In this document: in pieces, positions 52,324 through 61,016 of the stretch
Position numbering within the stretch: position 1 is the stretch's first letter
Layout: each line of letters starts with the position of its first letter
Assembly: GCA_046349615.1 (NCBI GenBank)
Contig: JAXMBZ010000018.1
Span: 1-64,000 of the forward strand
Source: JADJNY01 sp046349615
GTDB taxonomy: Bacteria; Planctomycetota; UBA1135; GCA-002686595
Direction: 5' to 3'
Length of the DNA stretch: 64,000 nucleotides
Notes under the pieces: model-generated
Databases searched by the model: none
Told to the model about the DNA's origin: nothing
The model's input: only the letters and a program-made list of their open reading frames with translations
Position numbers and translations under genes: made by a program

Positions 52324-53304
52324 TCACCCGCCCAGCAGGGCCAGCGGGTCGACTTCGTCGAAGGTCGAGCCGACGCTCGAGGAACAACTCGGTGGGCAGA
52401 ACGAGTCCCAGTTGTCCATGCAGTCCGCGCGGATGACCTCCTGAGTCACGAGCATTCCATTCGCTCCGACCGGAGAGGCCTTCTGGTAGCAAATCTGGCC
52501 CGGAGCCCAGGTGGAAGGAGGTTCGCCCTGGAGCGTCAACGGCACGAAGATCGTGCCGTTCTGCGCCGGGCTCGAGCCGGACGACGGCACCGACTGGGAG
52601 ATGCCCGACCCCTGCCCGGTCGAGGGGGACGCGGAATACGGATCCGGAAGGGCGAGCAACACGACCCCGTCGACGCTGCGCAATCTGAGCGCGGAGGACG
52701 AGGCCACGAAGCCGGTGCCCGAGTTGCCGATCGTGCCGTAGACGCCGAGCTCGCCGTTCGCGTGCACGGCTTGCTCAGAGAACGGAATGCGGACGAGCGC
52801 GAGCAGGGAAGTCTCGGACGCTGCCGGGAGGTAGACCACCGAGGCCCCCTCGAGGATCTGCTCTCGATCGAGCTCGACGACGCGACGTCCGCTCACGAGC
52901 CCGAGCCGCAGGTCTTTCGTCCGCAGGTTGAGATCGGGCAGGTAGACCGCGAGCAGGACTTCGAGCCCGGTGTCCGTTCCGCAGCAGGACATGCCCATGC
53001 GCAGCCGACCCTGCATCGGCACGCTGTCCGGCACGAGGAGCGCGAGTTGGCGGGCGAGCTCCTCCGCGTCGGAGATTCCGTCACCGTCCGTGTCCGCGAG
53101 GATCGGCGAGGAGTGGAGCACCGCCTCTTCCGCATCCGTCAGACCGTCGCCGTCCTGATCGACCGGCACAGCGTCGAAGGCGCGCAAGGTCGTCGTCCGC
53201 GAAGCCTCATCCCGAGCCAGCAGGGCGCTCGCCGCGACGGCGAGTGCTACCGGCGGAACGAGCCCGAGAGCCGTCCCGAGACGAAGGGAGTGGGTGCGCT
53301 TCAT
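52324..53304 (-). CDS. Exported protein with thrombospondin type 3-like calcium repeats
   Basis: This 326-residue protein has a signal or anchor segment (LGTALGLVPPVALAVAASALLA). Right after it come two Asp-rich repeats (DQDGDGLTDAEEAV and DTDGDGISDAEELA, about 49-80) of the calcium-binding type used in exported planctomycete proteins. The rest is strand-rich with an unusually Cys-rich end (CMDNWDSFCPPSCSSS). No catalytic family is recognised. It is the next gene upstream of the sigma operon on the same strand, 206 bases away, and may be separately transcribed. Confidence 0.7.
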   Translation of the reverse strand: MKRTHSLRLGTALGLVPPVALAVAASALLARDEASRTTTLRAFDAVPVDQDGDGLTDAEEAVLHSSPILADTDGDGISDAEELARQLALLVPDSVPMQGRLRMGMSCCGTDTGLEVLLAVYLPDLNLRTKDLRLGLVSGRRVVELDREQILEGASVVYLPAASETSLLALVRIPFSEQAVHANGELGVYGTIGNSGTGFVASSSALRLRSVDGVVLLALPDPYSASPSTGQGSGISQSVPSSGSSPAQNGTIFVPLTLQGEPPSTWAPGQICYQKASPVGANGMLVTQEVIRADCMDNWDSFCPPSCSSSVGSTFDEVDPLALLGG

Positions 53305-53361
53305 GAGGGGGAGAGAGACGCGAGAAGGACCAAGGACCCGGAGCTGGCCTTCCCATGGCTA

Positions 53362-53391
53362 AGCGTAAGTCGAACCTCCGAAACGGGTCAA
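53362..53391 (-). promoter_or_regulatory. Candidate sigma-70-type promoter of the calcium-repeat protein gene
   Basis: TTGACC (53391-53386) and TTACGC or TACGCT (53368-53362) on the minus strand are separated by 17-18 bases, with a leader of about 60 bases to the start codon. The -35 is near consensus and the -10 moderate. Confidence 0.4.
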
Positions 53392-53527
53392 GGTAACCCT
53401 TTTTTGTGCATCTCCTTGGGCCGGCAGCGACGAGGGGCGCCGCGACTCGGCGCCGCAATCAGGACGTTCCGACCGGAGCCGTTGGCCTTGGAGACCCCGC
53501 CGCGGTTAGGATGCCGGACGTCCACGG

Positions 53528-53604
53528 GCGCCCGTAGCTCAGCTGGATAGAGCGGCGGCCTCCGGAGCCGCAGGTCATGGGTTCGAATCCCGTCGGGCGT
53601 ACCA
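53528..53604 (+). tRNA. tRNA-Arg (anticodon CCG)
   Basis: The acceptor stem GCGCCCG pairs with CGGGCGT (one G-U), and the D-arm contains AGCTCAGCTGGATAGAGC. The anticodon stem GCGGC/GCCGC encloses the loop CTCCGGA (anticodon CCG), the T-arm loop is TTCGAATC, the discriminator is A, and CCA is encoded. It reads the CGG codon. It stands alone between protein genes, with no tRNA-like repeats nearby. Confidence 0.95.
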
Positions 53605-53801
53605 CCTAACTCGCCCACCTCATGTAGGTTGCGGCGGACGAGGTGGATGCGATGTCGCAGGCCTCGTCACCGACTGCCATCGGAGCGCCCTCTTCACGGG
53701 CCGCGCCGGTCCGTTCGGGACGAGCAGCGACCCGAGCGCGAGTCGCCCTCCCGATCCACTCCGCTCGCCTGCGCGCAGCGACTCCGGTCCGATCGACGTC
53801 C

Positions 53802-54728
53802 CTACACCGGCCTCACCGGCAGCTGGCACGCGAGCGTGAAGTGCTCGAGCCCGTGCGCGAGCGGCCGACCGATCCACGCTTCGAACGACGGGAGCTCGTC
53901 GGGCTCGTAGCCGCTCTGCGGCAGCCAGGTCTCGAAGAGCCAATCGAGCGCGCGCGTCTCGAGCTCGAAACCGCCCGCGATCCGGACCTCCGCGACGCGC
54001 ATCGCGGGGAACTCGTACCGGCCGATCCTGCCGTCGGGCCGCACGTCGTCGACCACGACCGCGGCGTCGTAGCGACAGTGCTCGAGCGCGACGACCTCCG
54101 GGTCCTCCCACATGTAGCCGAGCCACGGCCGGTCGGCGACGCCGCGCTCTTCCGCCCAACGCATCAAGTGCGCGTAGGCCTCGACGACGGCCTCGAACGA
54201 ACGGAACGGATCGAGGACGCGGACGTACGCGACGGTGCGCGGCGGGAGCTCGCGCAGCGTGACCTCGAAGCCGTCGGGGTTCGCTCCGGACGCGAGCTTG
54301 GGAAAGCGCGGCGCGCCCTCCGCACCGCCGAGGGCGCGGTCGAGCTCGTCGCGGCGCGTCGCGCGGTGCGCCGCGACGTCGAACGCGCTCGGCGGCACGC
54401 CGAAGCGCTGCTTGAAGCTGCGCGAGAAGTCGGAGGACGACGCGAAGCCGCACTCCATTGCGACGTCGGTGAGCGAGCGCCGCGGCGTGAGCGAGAGGAG
54501 CTGGAGCGCGCGCTCGAGGCGCTGGCGCTTCACGAAGTGAGCGAGCGTCTCGCCGATCCGCGCCTTGAACACGCGGTGGAAGTGGAAGGGCGAGAAGCAG
54601 GCCGCGCGCGCGACGGCCTCCAAGCTCAGGTCCCCGTTCAGGTTGCCGACGACGTAATCGAGCGCGCGATTGACGCGCTCCTCGTAGTCCGCGGAGAAGC
54701 CGTCGGGGGTTTTCTGGGGAGTTCGCAA
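53802..54728 (-). CDS. AraC-family regulator with GyrI-like effector domain
   Basis: This protein of about 308 residues starts with the DNA-binding domain: RVNRALDYVVGNLNGDLSLEAVARAACFSPFHFHRVFKARIGETLAHF, then LTDVAMECGFASSSDFSRSFKQRFGVPPSAF, the two helix-turn-helix units of AraC/Rob regulators. The second half (about 140-308) is a GyrI/AraE-like effector-binding fold (VTLRELPPRTVAYVRV..., GYMWEDPEV, YDAAVVV, YEFPAMRVAEVRIAGGF). This matches SoxS/Rob-type multidrug or stress regulators. No ATG lies at the expected start; TTG 54728 is chosen tentatively. It is divergent from the VOC gene, a possible target. Confidence 0.85.
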   Translation of the reverse strand: MRTPQKTPDGFSADYEERVNRALDYVVGNLNGDLSLEAVARAACFSPFHFHRVFKARIGETLAHFVKRQRLERALQLLSLTPRRSLTDVAMECGFASSSDFSRSFKQRFGVPPSAFDVAAHRATRRDELDRALGGAEGAPRFPKLASGANPDGFEVTLRELPPRTVAYVRVLDPFRSFEAVVEAYAHLMRWAEERGVADRPWLGYMWEDPEVVALEHCRYDAAVVVDDVRPDGRIGRYEFPAMRVAEVRIAGGFELETRALDWLFETWLPQSGYEPDELPSFEAWIGRPLAHGLEHFTLACQLPVRPV

Positions 54729-54815
54729 GATCCGACAAGCCCGGTTCCGGCGGCCGTGGCATGGTAGCGCGCGTCGCTCCACCGAACTCCCAACCCGCAG
54801 GCACCCACAACCTCC

Positions 54816-55289
54816 ATGAAGCTCCTCGCTCCGATCGCTTTCGTCTGCGGCCTCGCCGCCATGGCCCTCGCGACCAACCTCGAGGACGCCAAGACCCCGC
54901 CCATGAAGCTCGGCAGTTTCACCGTCTGTCTCGCCGTCAAGGACCTCGAGGCCTCGAAGGCCTTCTACGAGAAGCTCGACTTCCAGCAGGTCTCCGGCGA
55001 CGTGAAGAAGCGCTGGGTCGTCGTGCAGAACGGCACGACGAAGATCGGACTCTTCCAGGGCTTGATCCCGAAGAACTCGCTGACCTTCAACCCCGGTTCG
55101 ACGCCCGAGCGCGAGACGATGAAGGACTTCCAGGACGTGCGCGAGCTGCAGCACGTCTTGAAGAGTCGCGGCGTCGCGGTGAAGAACGAGATCGACGAGA
55201 CGACCGACGGTCCGGCGGGCTTCGAGATCACCGATCCGGACGGCAATCCGATCCTGATCGATCAGTACGTGTCGAAGCCGAAGCGCTGA
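54816..55289 (+). CDS. Exported VOC (glyoxalase-fold) protein
   Basis: This 157-residue protein has a signal-like N-terminus (LLAPIAFVCGLAAMALA) and one vicinal-oxygen-chelate unit: GSFTVCLAVKDLEASKAFYEKLDF, VVVQNGTTKIGLFQG, then VAVKNEIDETTDGPAGFEITDPDGNPILIDQY. The terminal DPDGNPI-I-QY block is typical of glyoxalase/bleomycin-resistance relatives. An export signal on such a protein is unusual. It is divergent from the AraC-type regulator at 87 bases, so it may be regulated by it. Ligand unknown. Confidence 0.8.
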   Translation: MKLLAPIAFVCGLAAMALATNLEDAKTPPMKLGSFTVCLAVKDLEASKAFYEKLDFQQVSGDVKKRWVVVQNGTTKIGLFQGLIPKNSLTFNPGSTPERETMKDFQDVRELQHVLKSRGVAVKNEIDETTDGPAGFEITDPDGNPILIDQYVSKPKR

Positions 55290-55427
55290 AAGGCGCGCGA
55301 GGCCTCCGCGCCTCGTGCGTCGTCGCGGGTGGCAACGCGGACGCGCTGGAGCGCGCACGAGCGCCCGCACCGAACGAACGCGCTCGCGACGTGGACTCCA
55401 CGCCGCGAGCGTGCGTTCCGCGGAACG

Positions 55428-58103
55428 TCAGAGCCGGATCCGCTGCACCGCGATGCGTTCGATCTCGATCGGGACGCGGCGGAGCTCGCCTTCCTTCGTC
55501 TGGAGCACGGCGGTCACGGCTGCGTCCGTCACGTCGAACGGCGGGAACGAGCCGTCGCGGCGGTCGACGCGGTCGTGACCGGACACGACGCCGGGGAGGT
55601 GGATCGAGACCTGGAGCACCTTCCCCTCCTCGTCGAGGAACTGAACCGCGCGCACGCGCTCGTCCGCGACGTCGAGCTCGACGCGCGTTTCGAGCTCCGC
55701 GGTGAGCACGATGGCCGCGGTCGGGTCGCTCGGGAGCTCGCACCGCAGCGTCCGGAGCCCCTTGCCCGACACGACGAGTCCGACCCAGGTCTTCGGCACG
55801 TCGCGCAGCACGAACTCGCCTTGTTCGTCGGTCGTCACCTTGCCGAACGTGCGCCACGACGTGCTCGACTTCGTGCGGTACGTGTCGAGGCGCACGCCGA
55901 CCTCGGCGTCGCGGAGCGGCACACCGCGGCGCGTCACGACTCGCCCGAGGACCTCGGATCGAACGTCGTCCGCGCGGAGCGTGAGCACGACGTCCGCGCT
56001 GCCCGCCGGGATCGGCGGCGAGACGACGACGTGCGCGTCGTCCCACCACGCGCCGAGGCGATACGCGCGATCGCTCAGGCCGCCGAGCTCGAACGCGCCG
56101 TTCGCATCCGTCGAGACCGCAGAGTCGTAGCGACCGTCCGCCGCGTCCTCCGCCCAGCACTGAACGCTCCCCACGACGAGGCCGTCGAGGATCTGCACCT
56201 TCGCTTGCGCGACCGGGGCGCCGTCGGGTCCGATCACGCGTCCGCGGATCGAGCGCGTGGCCGGTCCGAGGCGCAGCACGAGGTCGTCCTGGCTCGTCAT
56301 CCGCGCGCGCCCGAAGTCCGCGAGCTCCGCGGGCTGGCAACCCTTGCGCAGCGCGACGAGCGAGTAGCCTTCGTGACAGCACGAGAGCACGAGCTCGAAG
56401 CGCCCGTCCGCGCCGGAGCTGCACCGGTCCTGCCCGAGGTAGATGCTCGCGCCCTCCGCCGGCCGGCCGTCGGCGTCGAGGACGATGCCGCTGAGCCGCG
56501 CCCGATCGTCTTCGGCCGACTTGCGTGCGAGGACCAGTCGGAGGTCGCGCGTGTCGACCGCGGGGACGGTCGCCTGCGTGCTCTGGAACCCGTCGGCCGT
56601 CGCGCTGATCGTGTCGCTCTCGAAGCGCGGCACCTTGGCGAACTCGAAGCGACCGTCGTTGCCCGAGTGGAGCACGCGCGCGGACCAGTGATCGATCGTT
56701 CGTTCACGATCGAAGAGCAGCTCGCGCAACGCCTCCGACGATGTCGAGTGCTGAACCTGCGCGCCGTCGATCGGCGTCCCGGCTTCGTCGAGCACGAACC
56801 CCGCGACGCGCACGGCCGGGACGACGACGAGCGTCCAGTCGGGCGACGCGGGAGAGTCGAGCTCCAAGGCGACGATCGAGTGCTCGTCGGCGACCTCGAC
56901 GTCCCACGTGCCCTCCGGCACCGCGACCGCGAAGCGCCCCTCCGCGTCCGTTCGCGCGCGCACGCACGGCGGCGGTTCGCCGAGCAGCGCTTCGCGCAGG
57001 CCCACCGCGTGCCCGAAGCGCGCGAGCTCGTCCTCGAGGGCCTCCGGGATCTCCCGGTACATCTCGCGCTCTTCTGCGCTCACGTGGAAGCTCGTCCACC
57101 CGCCGAAGACGGCCTTGCCCGACCGCGGCGAGCCGTCCAAGGGCCGACCGTCGGCCGTGCGCGGCGGTGTCGGCACGACCACGGTGTCGCCTTCGACGCG
57201 CGCGGCGTACTTCGAGGTCAGCACGAGCTCGAGTCCGGGGAGCGCTCGCCCTTTCGCGTCGATCACGCTTCCGACGAGGCGGCCCGCAGGAGCGACCGCC
57301 GGGGCCGCGGCGGGCACGGCGGCGGCGTGCGCGCTCGCTCGCCTTGTGTCCGTGTCCGCGGGCGAAACGCTCGGGGTTTCTCGAGCCGCCATCGCGTCCG
57401 GCTGCTTCGCCAGCGCGCTCTGCGAGACCTCCGCGAGCGGCGCGCTCGGATCCGACGACGGCCACGCGAGCCAGGTGCCCACGGCGACGACGAGCGCCGC
57501 CGCCGCGAGCCACAGCGCGGAGGTTCCGCTCGCCGCGGCGGTGCGCGACTCGACGCTCGCGAACGGCGCGAGCGCGGCCATCCAGCTCGCACGTCCGCCG
57601 CGCGACGCGTCGAGGCGCCCGCGCAGCATCTCGAGCCCGCGCCGCTGGCGCGTGCGCACCGTCTCGCGCGAGAGGCGCTGTGCGCTCGCGATCTCGTCGA
57701 TCGAGAGATCGCGGAAGTAGCGCAGCAGGATCGTCGTGCGGTACGGCTCGTCGAGTGTGAGGACGATGCCGGCGAGCTCGCGCGACAGCGCGGCCTCCTC
57801 GACGAGCTCCGCGCTGCTCGGGAGCGCCTCCCGGCGCGCGACGGCGGCCTCGCGGTGCGTGCGACGGCGCTCGCCGCGCTTCAGGGCGCGCGCTGCGTTG
57901 CGCGCGACCGTCGCGAGCCAACCGCGCGGGTTCGCGTCGTGCTGCGGAGGGCGCTCGAGCGCCGCGCGCCAGACCTCCTGTTCGACCTCGGACGCCGAGT
58001 CCGGGTCGCGCACGAGGTGGCGAGCGAGCGAGCGCACCCAATCCGCGTGCGCGAGGAGGGAATCGATCGAGTTCGGAACGCTGGCGGAGTCAGGGGTGTG
58101 CAT
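55428..58103 (-). CDS. ECF sigma factor fused to membrane anchor and exported carboxypeptidase-regulatory-like repeats
   Basis: The first 170 residues of this 891-residue protein are a full ECF sigma factor: region 2 (DWVRSLARHLVRDPDSASEVEQEVWRAALER, PRGWLATVARNAAR) and region 4 (LDEPYRTTILLRYFRDLSIDEIASAQRLSRETVRTRQRRGLEML). A membrane helix follows (SALWLAAAALVVAVGTWLAW, about 195-214). The remaining 680 residues are outside, with at least five carboxypeptidase regulatory-like or CNA-B-like units (for example RLVGSVIDAKGRALPGLELV, RLSGIVLDADGRPAEGASIYL, SIRGRVIGPDGAPVAQAKVQI, EVLGRVVTRRGVPLRDAEVGV). The fusion could make a self-sensing, membrane-held sigma factor that must be released by proteolysis. 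There is no separate anti-sigma gene. Confidence 0.9.
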   Translation of the reverse strand: MHTPDSASVPNSIDSLLAHADWVRSLARHLVRDPDSASEVEQEVWRAALERPPQHDANPRGWLATVARNAARALKRGERRRTHREAAVARREALPSSAELVEEAALSRELAGIVLTLDEPYRTTILLRYFRDLSIDEIASAQRLSRETVRTRQRRGLEMLRGRLDASRGGRASWMAALAPFASVESRTAAASGTSALWLAAAALVVAVGTWLAWPSSDPSAPLAEVSQSALAKQPDAMAARETPSVSPADTDTRRASAHAAAVPAAAPAVAPAGRLVGSVIDAKGRALPGLELVLTSKYAARVEGDTVVVPTPPRTADGRPLDGSPRSGKAVFGGWTSFHVSAEEREMYREIPEALEDELARFGHAVGLREALLGEPPPCVRARTDAEGRFAVAVPEGTWDVEVADEHSIVALELDSPASPDWTLVVVPAVRVAGFVLDEAGTPIDGAQVQHSTSSEALRELLFDRERTIDHWSARVLHSGNDGRFEFAKVPRFESDTISATADGFQSTQATVPAVDTRDLRLVLARKSAEDDRARLSGIVLDADGRPAEGASIYLGQDRCSSGADGRFELVLSCCHEGYSLVALRKGCQPAELADFGRARMTSQDDLVLRLGPATRSIRGRVIGPDGAPVAQAKVQILDGLVVGSVQCWAEDAADGRYDSAVSTDANGAFELGGLSDRAYRLGAWWDDAHVVVSPPIPAGSADVVLTLRADDVRSEVLGRVVTRRGVPLRDAEVGVRLDTYRTKSSTSWRTFGKVTTDEQGEFVLRDVPKTWVGLVVSGKGLRTLRCELPSDPTAAIVLTAELETRVELDVADERVRAVQFLDEEGKVLQVSIHLPGVVSGHDRVDRRDGSFPPFDVTDAAVTAVLQTKEGELRRVPIEIERIAVQRIRL

Positions 58104-58271
58104 GGTGACCTCGCCGTACCGAGTGCCGCGCCCGGCGGGCGCGGGTTCACGATTCCATCGAAGTCCGCCAGGATCGGCGAGAGGGAGCCCCTCCCGACCC
58201 GAGGTCCGCGACGAACGGACCTGGGTCGGCCGCCGCTCGCTCCGCCCGGAGCCGGCGGGACGGACCGTCTC

Positions 58272-59327
58272 TCACCGCGTGTACTGACTCATCCACGCAT
58301 AGAAGATCGGCACGTAGTCCGTCGGGTAGTTCGTCCCGCTCGGGTACTCGTGCGTCATCGCCGGCAGGATCCGGAAGCGGTACTCGCGCGGACCCGCGCC
58401 GAGCACGGAGGTGCTCCACAGGAACTGCGTGAACGCCTGCGATTCGATCGTCGCGTACTGCGCGGTGTCGAGACCGAGCGCGTCCGTGAAGAGCATCAGC
58501 GGGTCCCACATGCACGGCGTCGCGACGACGTCGACGACGTGGCGCGGGAGCAGGTCGCCCGGCTGCAGATCGCCCGCGGTGATGCAGTTCTCGAGCTTCT
58601 TGTCGTCGAGCGTCCCCACGACCTCGAAATGCGGTCGGAAGTCGGCGCCGTTCGACGGGTAGTTCTGCGCCGCCGTTCCTCCCCCCAGCCCGATTCCCCC
58701 CGCCGACGTCGTCGCGGCGAAGATGTCCCAGAGGTCGACGTGCACCTTCGACTTCACGAAGGCCCCACCGTTCGAGAAGCCCGTCGCGTAGATCCGGTGA
58801 CAGTCGATGTTCAGGCTCGCGCCGAGCGTGTCGTGCAACTCGCGCAGGAAGAGCACGTCGTCCGCCATCGGGAGCTCGGACGGATCCACGGCGTGCTGCT
58901 CGACCTCGTCGGTGTGCCACTTCGTCTGCGTGGTGCCGTCGACGAGCAAATAGGGCAGCGCCTCGGGGTACACCGCGATGAACTCGAGCACTTCGGCGGC
59001 GTGATTCCACGTCGTGTTGTTGACGGCGTTCTGCGCCGTCTGACCCGTGCCGTGGAGCATGTACACGACCGGATAGGGCGCGTGCTGCGCCGAGTACGTG
59101 CTCGGCACGTAGACGAGGAACCGCCGGGTCTCCGGATCGGCTGCGGTGACGAACGTGTTCGGCGTGGTCGCGCCGGGAACGTAGCTCAGCGTGTGCGCCC
59201 CTCCGCCGAACGAACAGGGCAGCACGGGAACCGAGGGAGCGTGCGGCGAGGTCCGCACCGGGGTGTGAACCCCGATCGTCGTCAGGAGCAGAAAACCGAA
59301 CGTGTTGCAGACGAATGCGGGGAACAT
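58272..59327 (-). CDS. PHB-depolymerase-like secreted esterase
   Basis: This 351-residue protein has a signal-like N-terminus (FVCNTFGFLLLTTIG). The esterase domain shows RRFLVYVPSTYSAQHAPYP, VVYMLHGTGQTAQ, TGFSNGGAF with Ser185, DVVATPCMWDPLM and a late His326 in MTHEYPSG. This is the LpqC/PHB depolymerase-type alpha/beta hydrolase, which cleaves polyhydroxyalkanoate or feruloyl esters outside the cell. ATG 59327 is chosen because it precedes the signal. A region of about 170 bases separates it from the sigma-fusion gene. Natural substrate not determinable. Confidence 0.82.
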   Translation of the reverse strand: MFPAFVCNTFGFLLLTTIGVHTPVRTSPHAPSVPVLPCSFGGGAHTLSYVPGATTPNTFVTAADPETRRFLVYVPSTYSAQHAPYPVVYMLHGTGQTAQNAVNNTTWNHAAEVLEFIAVYPEALPYLLVDGTTQTKWHTDEVEQHAVDPSELPMADDVLFLRELHDTLGASLNIDCHRIYATGFSNGGAFVKSKVHVDLWDIFAATTSAGGIGLGGGTAAQNYPSNGADFRPHFEVVGTLDDKKLENCITAGDLQPGDLLPRHVVDVVATPCMWDPLMLFTDALGLDTAQYATIESQAFTQFLWSTSVLGAGPREYRFRILPAMTHEYPSGTNYPTDYVPIFYAWMSQYTR

Positions 59328-59660
59328 TGCGTGCCTCGGGAGACGGTACGAGACGTCGATGGTTTGGACTTCACGCCGACGGCCGTACAGTGCGGTCCGC
59401 GGACGGCTCGGGATCCAGGTGCTCCAAGGTGCCACGAGTGGACGAGATAGTCCGAGAAATCTCGCAGGGACGACCGACTCGCCCGGTCTACGCCGGGAAC
59501 CGCGGGAGCACGGCACCCCGGATGCTTCGCGACGTCGCGCGTGATCCCGTGCAGAGCCGCCCAGTTCGGACGTGCCCGACCTCGGAGAGCCGACGCATCT
59601 TGCGCGCACTCCGCTCCTCCGGCGGAAGTGGGCGGGCCGCTCGACGGGCACGACAGCCCC

Positions 59661-59696
59661 AGAAAACGAGCGAAGGCGCCCCGTGGGGCGCCTTCG
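59661..59696 (-). terminator. Intrinsic terminator of the winged-helix pair
   Basis: CGAAGGCGCCCC (59671-59682) and GGGGCGCCTTCG (59685-59696) form a near-perfect stem. On the minus strand it is followed by CTCGTTTTCT. It lies 25 bases after the last stop of the two-gene operon. Confidence 0.88.
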
Positions 59697-59720
59697 TCGG
59701 TGTCGATCGTCGGCGTCGGC

Positions 59721-60215
59721 TCAGACGAGGAAGTACTGCGTCCCTCGTGCCTCGCCCTTCGTCTTGACTCGCTTCGCGTCGATCAGCTTGTGCATGACCG
59801 GGCGCATCGACTTCGTGTCCGTGCCCAGCGCCGCGGCGATCACCTCGCCGCGCGCACCCGGGTTCGCCTGGACGAAGGCCACGAGAGCGTCCTCGTCGAC
59901 CTTCGCGGCCATGCGCGCACGCGGAACGAGAACGTTCTTCGCCGCGACGCCGTTCAAGCTGAGGCACGCGCTCAGGGCCGCACGCGACTCGTTGAGCACG
60001 GACTTCGTCGCCGAGTCCTGCGACGAGGCGAGCGCCTTGTCGATGGAGCGCAGCGCTGCGCTGATGTGGCGCAGCGACGGATCCTTCTTGACCTTCTTCG
60101 CCTCGGCGCGCGCCTTGAGCTCGGCGATCTTGGCTTCGAGCTCGCGGATGCGGTCTTCCTCGGTCCTGCGGGTGCGCGTGGTGCCGTCGTTCGGGGTCAT
60201 CGTCTTCTTCGCCAC
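59721..60215 (-). CDS. Coiled-coil plus winged-helix DNA-binding protein (paralogue 2)
   Basis: This 164-residue basic protein has an N-terminal coiled coil (EEDRIRELEAKIAELKARAEAKK, about 19-42), a helical middle, and a C-terminal winged-helix unit (about 107-162: ALVAFVQANPGARGEVIAAAL, MHKLIDAKRVKTKGEARGTQYF). That unit is plainly related to the one in the preceding gene. It starts two bases after that gene's stop. The pair look like a small nucleoid-associated or regulatory set. No promoter target can be named. Confidence 0.75.
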   Translation of the reverse strand: MAKKTMTPNDGTTRTRRTEEDRIRELEAKIAELKARAEAKKVKKDPSLRHISAALRSIDKALASSQDSATKSVLNESRAALSACLSLNGVAAKNVLVPRARMAAKVDEDALVAFVQANPGARGEVIAAALGTDTKSMRPVMHKLIDAKRVKTKGEARGTQYFLV

Positions 60216-60217
60216 GT

Positions 60218-60712
60218 TCAGGCCGCCTTCTTCTTGCCGCCGCGCTTCGCCTTCTTGGCGGGCGCTTCAGCCTTCTTCGCGGACGCGTCCGCCTTGGGAG
60301 CCGCGCCGCCGCCGGCCGGGAAGTAGGTCATGCCGCGTCGCTGGCCCTTCGTCGTGATTGCCTTCGCGGCGATCAGCTTCAACATCGGGAGGCGCATCGT
60401 CTTGACGTCCGTCTTCAGCGCGGCCGCGATCTGCTCACCGCGCTGACCCGGGTTCGCCTTCACGAACGCGGCCAGATCGTGCGTGAACTGCTCCATTTCC
60501 TCGGGCGAGCGCTTGCCGCCCTTCGCCTTGCGCGCGGGCTTGGCGGTCGCCGCCGCACGCGGCCGGCCGGGACCGCGGCGCGCCGGAGCCGCAGCAGGAG
60601 CGTCTCCACCGAGTGCGGAGAGGACCTGTTCGAGCGTCTTGCGGCGAATCACCTGAGTCAGTTGTTCGGTGAAGTTCGCTATCAGGGACTGGATGTCGGA
60701 TTCGTTCGCCAT
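60218..60712 (-). CDS. AT-hook plus winged-helix protein with histone-like tail (paralogue 1)
   Basis: This 164-residue protein has four parts: an N-terminal helix (SLIANFTEQLTQVIRRKTLEQVLSAL), an AT-hook (RRGPGRPR, residues 45-52) in an Ala/Lys-rich linker, a winged-helix unit (about 76-131: LAAFVKANPGQRGEQIAAALK, MLKLIAAKAITTKGQRRGMTYF), and a Lys/Ala-rich tail (KADASAKKAEAPAKKAKRGGKKKAA). The mixture resembles bacterial histone-H1-like and Lsr2/nucleoid proteins. The gene heads a two-gene operon with its own promoter and terminator. A chromosome-compaction or global regulatory role is inferred. Confidence 0.78.
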   Translation of the reverse strand: MANESDIQSLIANFTEQLTQVIRRKTLEQVLSALGGDAPAAAPARRGPGRPRAAATAKPARKAKGGKRSPEEMEQFTHDLAAFVKANPGQRGEQIAAALKTDVKTMRLPMLKLIAAKAITTKGQRRGMTYFPAGGGAAPKADASAKKAEAPAKKAKRGGKKKAA

Positions 60713-60778
60713 GAGGGGGATCCTTATTGGGGGTGGGGCACGACCGAGAGAACGTGCTGTGCCCCGTTGGAGGGCCGA

Positions 60779-60806
60779 ATTCTAGGAGCGTCTACGGCGA
60801 GTACAA
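60779..60806 (-). promoter_or_regulatory. Sigma-70-type promoter of the winged-helix pair
   Basis: TTGTAC (60806-60801) and TAGAAT (60784-60779) on the minus strand are separated by 16 bases, both close to consensus. The leader of about 60 bases carries a GC hairpin (GGGGCAC / GTGCCCC, 60734-60765) just before the start codon. Confidence 0.6.
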
Positions 60807-60946
60807 CACTTTGTGGGAACTCATTTGTTTGAACGAGTGCCGCACGATTCCCGCGAGCCACTCCGGGGCGGGTACGCTTGCGCTCCGTCGAGTTCCTTTG
60901 CTCGACGGCTTGATTCCGCGGACGGAATGCCGCGCGATCGACTCGC

Positions 60947-61000
60947 TGAAAAACCGCGGCGCGCCGGCGAAGTCGTCACGACCTCGGACCGGCGCGCCGC
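60947..61000 (-). terminator. Intrinsic terminator of the secreted-protein gene
   Basis: GCGGCGCGCCGG (60956-60967) pairs with CCGGCGCGCCGC (60989-61000) over 12 bases. On the minus strand it is followed by GGTTTTT. It lies 17 bases after the stop of the gene at 61017. Confidence 0.9.
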
Positions 61001-61016
61001 GCGGAAGGAGCTGGAA

